Assembly: GCA_941918925.1 (NCBI GenBank)
Contig: OW799233.1
Location: 46,585,341 to 46,649,340, forward strand
Reading direction: 5' to 3'
Source: Phyto melanocephala
Lineage: Eukaryota > Arthropoda > Insecta > Diptera > Rhinophoridae
Length of the DNA stretch: 64,000 nt
Part shown: positions 45,368 to 54,712 of the stretch, piece by piece
Position numbering within the stretch: position 1 is the stretch's first letter
How the letters are laid out: the number at the start of each line of letters is the position of its first letter
Position numbers and translations under genes: made by a program
Notes under the pieces: generated by a model
What the model was told of the DNA's origin: nothing
What the model saw: the letters and a program-made list of their open reading frames with translations, nothing else
The model's database searches: none

Positions 45368-45861
45368 TTATTTCGTGAATGGTAACACTTAGCTCATGTC
45401 TGATTTGACAAATAATTAGTTTTATCCTTCCGATGAACAAATATGGTTGTGTATACTCTTGAACAACGCTGGGAAATATTGCGACATTACTTTGGCCGAT
45501 TTTGCCAAAAAAATCATCTTTTCAGATGAAGCTCATTTTGATCTTGGCGGGTATGTAAACACGCAAAATTGTCGCATTGTGGCATTTGAAAAGCCGATAC
45601 ACCCAAAACGAGTCACTGCTTGGTGCGGATTTTGGTTCATAGCCATAATTGGGCCATTTTTCTTCGAAAATTGGCAAGGAGTGGCCGTAGTCAATGGCGA
45701 TCGTTATGGGGCCATGTTTAATGAATTTTTGTTCACAAAAATTTAAGAGGATGATATTGGCAGCATTTTTACAACAGGACAGCGCTACGTGCCACACAGC
45801 TGAAGCTACACTTCTTTTGTATAGCATTTTCAAAAAAAAAAGTTATTTGGCGGACCCTTTA
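45368..45861 (+). mobile_element. Mariner deletion derivative, copy 2 (5'-truncated)
   Basis: Homologous to 2892-3435. It has the same N-terminus-to-catalytic-domain fusion (EQRWEIL... then ADFAKKIIFSDEAHF), GGYVNTQNCRIVAF, HPKRVTAWCGFW, GPFFFENWQGVAVVNGDRYG, and the same abrupt end after AEATL followed by the terminal repeat 'ggcggacccttta' (end 45861). The left terminal repeat is missing. The 99-codon frame at 45447-45746 is part of it and is not a gene. Confidence 0.85.
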
Positions 45862-46639
45862 TTTCGTAAAGAAAACTGTCACACATTACAATGAAAAAAT
45901 TTGTATGGTTGGATTCCATTTTTAAATGAAATTAATATCTGAGATATCCATGTATACTTAAATCGGTCATAAACTTATAAAGCAAAGCTGTTATGTATAC
46001 TTTTTTAACACTTTAGCATATACTTGCTGCAAATTATGCTTGGACTATTTTTCAGGTTTTAAAATTAACAAAAATAATTATTTTAAAAACACAATTCCTA
46101 CAAAGTTGCTCAATATTTTAATTTAAACATATTTAAGCTACATTCATATCAAAAACAGAAAAATATTTCAATTAATAATTTCTAAAAAAAAACTTAATAT
46201 GTAAATATATTTCGCATTTCTACTACAAAGCCTGCAAATATTTAATGTTTAATTGAATTATTGAAATAAACAGAAGCATACTTAAAGGTGGTTGAAAAAA
46301 GATTCAATTAAATAAATTTCTTTTTGAAAGCAACAACCGTAAATAAATATAATTAAACAAGTAATACCATTCAACTATTTATAGGCTTTCTAATAGGATT
46401 TATAAGTGAGTAAAGATATTAGGTTTTTGAATGTATAAAATAAGTAACGACCAAAATAATAAAAGCTTAAGGTGTTAGTTCATTGTGCGCTAAAAGTTAA
46501 AAAGATTTAAAAAGCATACATTTTGAAAAAAAGAAAGTCAAGAAGATTTAAAAAGAATACAAAAATAAAAATAGAAAGCGGAATAAAAATATATTATATA
46601 GAGCAATTTAAACAAACGTTAACCACTGGCGGTAAACTA
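45862..46639. other. AT-rich intergenic DNA, nothing recognised
   Basis: No ORF or repeat with recognisable identity. Confidence 0.4.
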
Positions 46640-48080
46640 AATTTAACACACAAAATCTTACAAACAAAATTTTCGTAAAAAAAATATAATGCAACATTTT
46701 TATGTAGGCGGGATTAATTCTTGATAAAAAATCTTTGTGTGGAAACAAATTTAAATAAGATTATTTCTAAAAAAGAAATATTACAAAAAATTTTTTGTTG
46801 GAAAAATTCTTATACTGCATTTTTATATAGAAAAAAAAATTATAATTAATTTTTTTTTATATAAAAAAATTATTTTAATTATTTTAATATATAATCTTTA
46901 AAAAAACATTTGGCAAAATACAATATCTTAAAAAAATTATTTTCAATAAGAAAACTATTAAACAAAAATTTATTTATTAAAAATTTTGTTTATATAAAAT
47001 CTTCAAATGGAACAATTCCTTCACCATATATATATTTATAAAAAAAAACTGATATGAACACGTTTAATATTATTACTATTATACAACCTTTTTTTATTAG
47101 AACGAAAACTCATATACGAATTTTTATACTAAAAAAACTTCTTTTTAAAATTTTTTTTATAGAAAACCTATTAAAGGAAATTTTTTTATAGCAAAAAATT
47201 TTATACAAAATTTATTTAATGGAAAAATTCTTACAAAAATGTATTTACAAAACAACTATATCACATTGTTTTCTGTAGAAAAAACTGTTATACAATATTT
47301 TTTTTTCAATAGAAAAATTATTTAAACATTTTTTCAATAGAAAACCTCGAAAAGAAAATTTTGTTCATCTAAAAAATCTTATACAAAGTTTTTTCAATGG
47401 AAAAACTCTCAAAAAATAGTTTCTGTAAAAAAACTTTTATAGAAAATATGGAAAAAGAAAACCTCTTATACCCAATTTGTTTATTGTAAAAAACTGTTAT
47501 AAAAATGTTCAATAGAATAGCTCTTATACAATTTCTTTTTTTCCTAAAAAACTTATTCATATATTTTTTTGTAAAAATTATTTATGGAAGAACTCTTATA
47601 CAAAACAATTTTTTATTGAAAAATAAAACTTTTATACAAAATATTTAAGTACTTATACCAATTTTTTTCAGTGTATAAAAATTTTCAATAAAAAAATTAT
47701 CATACAATATTTTAATTTAAAAACACGTCTATACGAATTTAAAAAAAATATCATTCAGATATTTTTCTATAAAGTAAATCCTTATAAATTTTTTTTTTAT
47801 TTTTTTAAATTTTATTTTGTAGAAGAAACGTTTTTCTTCTAGAAATAATTTTTACTATAAAAAACTTTTATCGCATAAAATTTGTTCTCTGTAAATAACT
47901 TTTTCTGCTAAAAATTTTATAATTTTTTTTTTACAGAAATAATTTGTACAAGATTTTTAAAGAAAAACAGAGACATAAAAAAATTCTCTATAGGAAAAAA
48001 TAACTTCTGAAAACAACTCTTATCTAAAATTATTGTAAAAAATTTTTTCCAAACATAAAAATATTTATACATATTTTTTA
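46640..48080. repeat. Diverged ~35-bp tandem array (satellite-like)
   Basis: Loose repeats of a unit like 'tagaaaaactcttatacaaa' plus a T-rich tail run through most of this segment; spacing between successive 'ctyttatac' motifs is about 30-40 bp. Units are poorly conserved, so the array is old. Similar units are scattered at 40.25-40.33, 41.55-41.59 and 43.72-43.83 kb. Confidence 0.65.
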
Positions 48081-48130
48081 TTAAATGAAGTTGTTTACAA
48101 AATGTTTCTTTAATTTAAAAATATATAAAA

Positions 48131-48383
48131 CTAGCCAAGCCCGGCGCGCGCTGCTACGCCCCTTAATAAATAAAATGCATTTTGAATTTTGATTGAGTAT
48201 CAAGTGCAAGACGCTAAAAATTATAACTTTTGATGGGCGTGGCACTGCCCAATTTTCTAATCATAAGAGTTCAATATGTGTGCAAAGTTTCAGAAAAATC
48301 GATCAAGTACAAGTAGCCAAAAATTATAACTTATTTTTTATGGGCGTAGCCCCGCCCAATTTTACTACCCATAAACACTCCCC
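48131..48383 (-). mobile_element. Helitron-like family B, 3' fragment (minus)
   Basis: On minus it ends with 'gcgcgcgccgggcttggCTAG' at 48131. It includes two internal units and breaks off after 'cccataaacactccc'. The CTAG end is intact and the 5' end is missing. Confidence 0.82.
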
Positions 48384-48410
48384 TATCCTCTAATCCATTT
48401 GATATTTGGC

Positions 48411-48560
48411 TAACACATGGGATATGGTCCCTTAATTGTTCAATAATATTTATTTGATGATCTGGCATAAGCACCAGTGAAATGTATATAAGCCAACTTA
48501 AACCCAACAACCAAATAAATGTTATTGAAAAACTTATAGGAGTAAATTAGTAAATTATTT
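48411..48560 (+). mobile_element. Hammerhead-bearing retroelement, second copy with inverted 5' piece
   Basis: 48456-48510 repeats the 54.6-kb sequence 'tgatgatctggcataagcac...aaacccaacaaccaaataaa' and its tail. Immediately upstream, 48414-48452 is the reverse complement of the element's tail ('gatatggtcccttaattgtt'). An inverted tail joined to the 5' end is a layout known from Penelope-like elements. Here the ribozyme's first core base and the 5' strand of stem I are replaced, so this copy should not cleave. Confidence 0.6.
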
Positions 48561-48632
48561 TTAATTTTTTTATGTAAATTTCTTACACACATATTTTTCG
48601 AAAAAAAAACGTGCGAAAAGATATTTATATAC

Positions 48633-49132
48633 TTACTATAAAAATCAATGTGTGTTTGTATGTTTGTATGTTTGTTTGTGCTTTATAAACGGTTAAACGG
48701 ATGGACTGATTTCCTTGAAATTTTCACAGAATCTTTCAGTATGTCTGGAAAGAACTATAGGCTATATTTTGGTTTGAAAATGTAAGTGGGCGGGGTGCCA
48801 CGCCCTATTAAAGAATAAGTATTAAATATTATATATCACGAAAGCAGGTAGAGTCTTCAAATAAAGTACGGTAAACTTTGACATCCACACAAACATTTGG
48901 GTAAAAAATGGGCGGACTTGCAATAGTAGGCGTGGCCACATGAATTAAATACTAAAATTCGTATATTTGGAAAACGATATTTATTGGAGTAGTAAAATTT
49001 TGCAAGAGCAACTTTGACACCCAAATTCACATTTAGACAAGAAAGGGGTGCATTATCAGTAGTGGGCGTGGCACCAACATATGAATTAAATACTAAAATT
49101 TGGGGTGACGAAGCACACCGGGTACTAGCTAG
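48633..49132 (+). mobile_element. Nonautonomous Helitron-like element, family C copy 2
   Basis: Starts with a mutated form of the family C 5' end ('tactataaaaatcaatgtgt') and continues 'ctttataaacggttaaacgg'. It includes two 'cgtggc' internal units and ends 'caccgggtactagCTAG' before T. It is shorter than copy 1. Confidence 0.8.
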
Positions 49133-49795
49133 TACTTACTATATAAGCTGCTGTTATAAAATTGTTTAATTGTTGAATTTTTGTAGAAACAGCTTTTGTT
49201 CATAAAAACTTTTTTTACAAAACAACCTTTTAAAGAAAAATTGTCTCTTAAAAAAATTGTAAAGTAAGCAATCAAAAGAAGAAGCTTTTCTCCAATTTTG
49301 TTTCTATGACTAAAACTATTTAACATAATGTGGAAAAAAGCTTCATGTAAATGTTTTTATTTTATTTAAAATTTTTATAATTAACTAATTTCTATACAAA
49401 AAAGCTGAAGAAATAGTTAGTTGACTAAGAACTTTTCTACATAAATTTCTCCAAATAAAATACACTTAACCAATTTCGCTGATAGTAAATGTATTTTGTA
49501 ATTTAAATTTCATTTAAACATTTATACACTTTAACGCTTGCGTTAAGGGAATTTGCATTCAACTATATTAGTATTTATATTGACTCTCAAGTTACTACGC
49601 CAATGTATGCTCTGTTGCACTTTCAAGTGTAATTCTGTGAAAAAAATACATAAACATGATATTTAAACTATTATTAAAACATATACTTTGGGGTTGTTTG
49701 CTAAAACTATGTAGTTCAGCTACACTCAACGAAATAATATTTAGTTGAATGATAGAATTTAACAATATATTAGTTTGAGTTTTTTATAGTGGCTA
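49133..49795. other. AT-rich intergenic DNA, nothing recognised
   Basis: No gene. 'ctacactcaacgaaataata' near 49731 may be a repeat end, but no partner end was found. Confidence 0.35.
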
Positions 49796-49879
49796 CACGC
49801 AAAGAAAAACCATGGTTGCGACATGATCACGACGATCAGATTATAGTCTCTGAAACAATATTTGGTTGTCGAAAACAAG

Positions 49880-49936
49880 AAAGGGTCCGCCAAATATCTT
49901 TTTTTTTTAAATGCTATAAAAAAGTCTAGCTTCGTA
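49880..49936 (+). mobile_element. Mariner derivative, terminal fragment (third copy)
   Basis: Contains 'aaagggtccgccaaatatct', a T run and 'aaatgctataaaaaagtcta' with 'gcttcg'. It matches the terminal 55 bp of the element at 2892-3435 and abuts the broken end of the gene fragment at 49955-50207. Confidence 0.8.
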
Positions 49937-49954
49937 GTAAAAAATATTAAAAAA

Positions 49955-50207
49955 GCACACCAAACTTAAGCCTATTTCGTTTTCCTTGAGTTCACTGTCG
50001 CAAATTTACACAGCAAGTATTGCACACAATGTGTGGAGTCCAGCTTTTATCTTGGTCACCAACATCAACTCCACAATAATCTAAATACGATTTTTTAACA
50101 CATTCCGAAATAGGTCTTATGTTTTCTTTAAAGGTGTATTCTCTACAAATATAACAAAATGTGTCAGCGTTATTTTTACAACATCTTATATTGGAAGTGA
50201 TTTCCAT
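49955..50207 (-). pseudogene. Zinc-binding-domain-like gene fragment, truncated
   Basis: From ATG at 50205-50207 the translation is MEITSNIRCCKNNADTFCYI, CREYTFKENIRPISECVKKS, YLDYCGVDVGDQDKSWTPHI and VCNTCCVNLRQ. A TGA follows at a place where the related text I remember has Trp, and the frame then reads on as TQGKRNRLKFGV. The paired C-x2-C motifs (FCYIC, VCNTC) and the DQDKSW...VC..C pattern recall a multi-copy arthropod/cnidarian protein family of unknown function whose N-terminus is a treble-clef-like zinc domain. The fragment is cut short next to the mariner terminus at 49880-49936. The family link is from memory and should be searched. Confidence 0.6.
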
Positions 50208-50599
50208 TTAGATTAACACTTTTTTAATAAACTTTGCCAACTGCAATAAACCACTTCTTACAAGAAACTAACTTCCGATATACAATTGGAGTACAAAAAG
50301 AAAAAATAACGTTCTGAATAATATTACACAAATAAAATTCCCGTTAATCAGCTAGCAATTACAAAAAAAATAATATTTTCGGAAAAAATGGAATGACAAA
50401 CTGATATATACCCTCCTCACTTACAGTGGAGAATATAAAAAAGCTATGTCATGAAAACTAGAGCTGATAGAGACAAACTGATTACAGATTTGAATTCAGC
50501 GCACCCAAATTAATTAGAATCAGTTCAAAAATTCAAAGAAGCAAAATTTTTTTTATTTTGTCGGGCTGTGTTAACACAGCCATGTTTTTTCTTTGCGTG

Positions 50600-51845
50600 T
50601 ATGTACTGGCAAAAATTTAAGGTTTTAGATATAATTTGTTGGACAAGCTCTCATCTTTACGGAAAAAAATTCATTTTTAATCTTAAATCTGCTAAACGAA
50701 CTATTTCTATTACTAACACAGTTGTTACTTTTAAAATTTAAAATCAGCGTTAATATTTATGTTGTTGTGGTCAACGGGGCGTATGATTAATACGAGTAAA
50801 GCTTTTCCTAAGCCTTTTCCATTGTTTATACGGTATGTTTAATAATTATATTTTTCAGTGTTTGAGTTTATTTTTTACCCACTGTAAATGTTTTCAAATG
50901 TTCGCTTATAATAAACTCACTCTGTCTTACCGTTAACACATATACATTTACTCATTTGCATAACTATGTAAGTGGTTGTAGTTATTAACACAAAGACTTA
51001 TGTTTCTATATATGTATGTGTGTATGTATAACCCAAACATATGTGTAGATTAGAAAAACTAAGGTGTATGTTGAGTAGTTGGCAATGGTTGTTGTATTAG
51101 CGGTTTTACTTTATTAATATGCACAAGTTGATTTTCAAGTATGTAAGTAAAAGTGTAAGTAAACCTTATGAATTCCCCGGTGTTTTCCCCTCGCAACAGT
51201 ATGCTTCAGTTATTCACTCACATTTTAGCGACAAACTGCTAATGTCATTTATACGATAGGGAATAAGAGATTCCTAACATTTTAATTTATATGAAAAAAA
51301 AAACAAATATTTATTAATAGAGAAGTTATATAAGAAATTTAATCGTAAAACCTTACTCTAACATAATATGAAGTTTTCTTATATTTCGCTAGTATTCTTT
51401 TAATTGTGACAACTTGGAAATTGGTTAAACTTTCATGAATGGAGAACTAAATGGGAATCTCATATTACATTCTCTAACATATGGACAGGTCTAACTCTAG
51501 GCATCACAGTTATAAGACCATATTTTTATACACATGTTTAGTCATTTAACTATAAACATTTGTATGTATCCATCTATGTATGTGTATGTATGTATATTTC
51601 TTTAAATTTATAGAAAGCCATTTGACTGAACTGCACAAGAATGTTAATGCAATTACACCAAGATGCTAAGGATAGATTTAGCTGCTCTACCATATGCTCC
51701 CATTAAAGGTTTATAAAAATATTTTGTTAACCTTAATATTTAGTTTTCAAAACTTGCTTCGTTATATATTAAAATAATTTTTTCTTTTCAATGAGTCGCA
51801 CTTTTCTTGTAGGTATGTAGAAAATTTTTTTCTACCCACAACCAA
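50600..51845. other. AT-rich intergenic DNA
   Basis: 50690-50860 shares short phrases ('ggcgtatgattaata', 'acgag') with 2320-2370. A few 'tatgtatgtgtgtatg' simple tracts are present. No gene. Confidence 0.4.
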
Positions 51846-52795
51846 AACAAGTAAGAGTGCTATATTCGGCCGTGCCGAATCTGATAATATCCTCCACCAT
51901 CATGTACATAGGTATAATTCCACATCGTAGCTTAACCTATATTTCATGTTATACGCCATTTTTCTTAATTATTTGCGACGCCATCCTTGATTTTGATTTT
52001 GTACGTAGTTAACTGTATTCTACTAATCAAGCCCTTTAATTTGATACCCATATTGATGGGGTTAAAAAATTTGATCCACCATTTTGTTTTAGGCGCCATC
52101 TTGGATTTTAATTTTTTTTTAATAATTTACTGTATTCTACTGGTCAAGCTCTTTCATTTGATACCAATATTGAGGGTGTTCCAGAAGTTACCAAATTTGG
52201 CTCATATATAAATTTATTGTCCGCCATTTTGTAGTGGCGGCCAACATCAATTTTAATTTTTGTATAGTGCTAATATGTCGCTAGTCAAGTCCTTTCAGAT
52301 GATATCAATATTTACTGTCTCGGTTGTCTAGAAGCTAAAAAAACATTTTCGTTTGTAAATTTTTCGAATATATATTTAAAAAAAATTGCTGCCTATAACT
52401 TTACCGATAAAAGCCCGCTTTATCCAACATTTTTTACGCATATCTCTAGAGGCATATTATATCTACAAATAATAGCGAAGGTACCTATAAATTATTCTAT
52501 AGCTGAAAATTTTTAATTTTGGTGGTAAAAATATGGGCAAAAACAGAGGCAGTCGTTTTTATTGGCTCATATCTCAGAAAGTTATGGGGCGGATAGACTT
52601 AATTTCAATAGCGATTCATTTCCGGATATTTTCAAAAGATTGATACTATACACAGGTCTGAAGAACATGTGGTTACTTCATAAGCTTTCAGAAAATATAT
52701 ACTTTATGGGGTCGGAAATGAAAATTGTAGAAATTACAAACGGAATGTCAAACCTATATATACCCTTGTGCACCACAGGTGAAGGGTATAAAAAT
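51846..52795 (-). mobile_element. Mini-me/DINE-like repeat (minus), about 0.95 kb
   Basis: Starts with the reversed 3' end 'aacaagtaagagtgctatat' and 'tcggccgtgccgaatctgat', with an intact hairpin. Interior blocks follow ('gtccgccattttgtagtggc', 'ctctagaggcatattatatc'). It finishes with 'actttatggggtcggaaatg', 'gtcaaacctatatataccct' and 'gaagggtata'. Probably complete for the version that lacks the (GTCY)n, tRNA-like and T-rich parts. Confidence 0.82.
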
Positions 52796-53504
52796 GATGT
52801 GGTGTTATATTAATTTTGTCATTCTGTTTGTAACGTTTTGAAATATACGATAGACAAAAGGACTGACGGCTTTGCTTCAATTTTAGACGTGTTTTCCAAC
52901 TTGAAGAGGTGGATGTCGTTAAACGTAGATTTAATGCACAAATCCGAGGCAACTACTTAGGTTGATAGAAAGATACCAGAAAATAAAAGCCCTAAAGAAA
53001 ATCTGAGACAGTCGATTTTTTAACGTTAAAAAGATTTCAAGTTCTCGCAGATTTTAAGTTAACTAATTTTGCTTCGGAATTTGGGGCAGATAGTTGGTCC
53101 TACAAATGAGTGATTTGATAATGAACTTATTTTGGTCTTAATCATACAATATGGATATGGTTCCACAGACGAACAATGCCAACTAACTGCTTTAACGCAG
53201 GTATATTTCTAGCGAAAGCCTTGTAAACTAAAGCAGTCTTTTGAGGTCGGCAATATAAAAAATATTAAATCATAATTCGTTATGATTTTGGAATTGTTGC
53301 AAAGTCGTATTGAATGTTTGAAGTATGTAATATTCCATATACAGTGAGCATTTTATTAGTACCTGATTTACAGTTTCTTTTATTTTGATTTTATCAAACA
53401 TCGATGTAACTTTATTTCAGTGTGAAAGCACTTTTATATTTTAGTGTAACTTTTTCATGCAAGTGGCATATTAGGCGCTGTCACAAATATTTTATCCGAT
53501 TATT
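52796..53504. other. Intergenic DNA with a decayed family D 5' fragment
   Basis: 'ttttgtcattctgtttgtaa' with 'cgttttgaaatata' (52813-52850) matches the 5' region of family D. The rest has no recognisable feature. Confidence 0.4.
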
Positions 53505-54140
53505 AAAAATAGAGCGCTTTGTTAAAGAACAACGCATTGTTATTTTGAAAACTTTATAAAACAAATTTCTAAAATTATGCTGAGACTGCACGAAAATTTC
53601 AAAAAAGTTTCAATCGCGAAAGTGCACCTAATGTGTTAACCGTTTAAAAAGTGTTAAAAAAAATTACTAAAACTGGGTCGGTTATAGATAGTAAGACTTC
53701 TGTGCGTTGACGTACTGGTTGGTCTTTTGAAAACTGTTGTAAACGAGACTTTAACCAAAAACTCCAAAACATTTAATCCATGAGGAACAACTGTGTGGTC
53801 AGGACGAAATTTTAGTGATTGTAAATGAAATTCATTCCAGTAAGGAAGGTCCTGTCGTCTCAACTGAAAGGCATCGATCTGGGCGACATATGATTTCAGA
53901 AAAAACGGAGCCACCTGCCACACCGCTTGTGAAATAGTCCATTTATTAAAGCAACAATTTCCAGAACAAATTATCTAAAGAAGTTCTAACGTTAATTGGT
54001 CACCAAGATGATGTCATTAAACGCCGTGCGATTATTTTCATTGGTCTTTCTGCGAACTAAAGAGAAACAAATTCTGATGTTAAAATCAAAATCGTTGAGA
54101 TACAACCACGTCTCTGTAAAAAAGTCATATAAGTTTTCAT
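53505..54140 (+). pseudogene. Mariner-type transposase remnant, central part deleted
   Basis: The N-terminal part reads FVKEQRIVILKT, then across frames RKFQKSFNRESAPNVLTV, SVKK, TKTGSVIDSKTSVR and RTGRSFEN, the usual HTH-linker pattern. It then jumps to NGATCHTACEIVHLLKQQFP with NVNWSPR and TPCDYFHWSF (second Asp region and the P.DYF.W motif). Multiple stops and frameshifts. A minus-strand frame of 89 codons over the same DNA is a shadow. Confidence 0.78.
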
Positions 54141-54370
54141 TAAAAGGTTAGAGGCCTGTCATCAAAGTGGTAGGGTCATTTGTCGGATATTTTATTCATA
54201 CTTAATTAAAACATGTCTTCTTTACAATTCAATGAAAATGACACTTAGATATTTCAATTAGATATTTCAATATTATTATAAAATAAATATAAATATTATT
54301 GAAAAATTAAGGGAGCATATCCCGAATAATTTAGTAAATACATAATAAAAGAAGATTTTATTTTTCGGTT

Positions 54371-54422
54371 ATCCCTCTAGGCATTTAGTGTTAACCAACG
54401 GTTAGCCAAATGCAGAGGGGAT
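54371..54422. repeat. Strong hairpin inside the hammerhead-bearing element
   Basis: ATCCCTCTAGGCATTTAG... pairs with ...CCAAATGCAGAGGGGAT around a short loop at 'ttaaccaacggttag'. There are one or two bulges in about 22 bp. Function unknown. Confidence 0.7.
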
Positions 54423-54570
54423 TAGAAAAATAAAATAAATTAAAATTGAAAAATTGTTGGTTGGGTTTTTGAAAAAGTTTTTTATAGTTTTTTGTTTTAT
54501 TTTTGAATTCTCATTTTGTTAATGAGAATTTGAAAATATAACTTATAACATTTTAAACTTTTTCAAGAAT

Positions 54571-54639
54571 TTGGGTAAAGGTTTACTGATGATCTGGCAT
54601 AAGCACCAGTGAAATGCATATAAACCAGCTTAAACCCAA
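54571..54639 (+). ncRNA. Type I hammerhead ribozyme motif
   Basis: All core parts are in order. The 5' strand of stem I is TTGGGT-aaa-GGTTTA (54571-54585), followed by the core CTGATGA (54586-54592). Stem II is CTGG...CCAG with an 8-nt loop, and the core GAA is at 54611-54613. A self-complementary ATGCAT (54614-54619) serves as a minimal stem III, and A (54620) is the cleavage-site base. The 3' strand of stem I is TAAACC...ACCCAA (54621-54639), pairing in two 6-bp blocks around an internal loop. Predicted cut: between 54620 and 54621. The loopless stem III implies pairing between two molecules, as in known dimeric hammerheads. A U-U opposition at the base of stem II is unusual. Confidence 0.7.
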
Positions 54640-54712
54640 CAACCAAATAAATATTATTGAAAAATTAAGGGAGCATATCCCGAATAATTTAGTAAATAAG
54701 TAACTTTTTTGT

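Larger units (their letters stand above)
49796..50599. mobile_element. TIR element containing a gene fragment
   Basis: The left end CACGCAAAGAAAAACCATGG and, read inward from the right, CACGCAAAGAAAAAACATGG are inverted repeats, each flanked by TA. A subterminal hairpin GGCTGTGttaaCACAGCC lies at the right. Between the ends are a mariner terminal fragment (49880-49936), a zinc-finger-like gene fragment (49955-50207) and AT-rich filler. The superfamily is unclear. Confidence 0.6.
54291..54698 (+). mobile_element. Hammerhead-bearing retroelement (Penelope/retrozyme-like)
   Basis: A 50-bp segment beginning 'aaatattattgaaaaattaa' is present twice without mismatch (54291-54340 and 54649-54698), 358 bp apart in direct orientation. 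The second copy directly follows a hammerhead ribozyme motif (54571-54639). The DNA between also holds a strong hairpin (54371-54422). Direct terminal repeats with a hammerhead are typical of Penelope-like pseudo-LTRs and of the small nonautonomous retrozymes they are thought to move. There is no protein coding. The first repeat is truncated and lacks its own ribozyme. Confidence 0.65.

Noticed and set aside
53654..53923. 89-codon minus-strand frame
   Set aside because: The plus strand of the same DNA encodes recognisable mariner transposase pieces, so this is a shadow.
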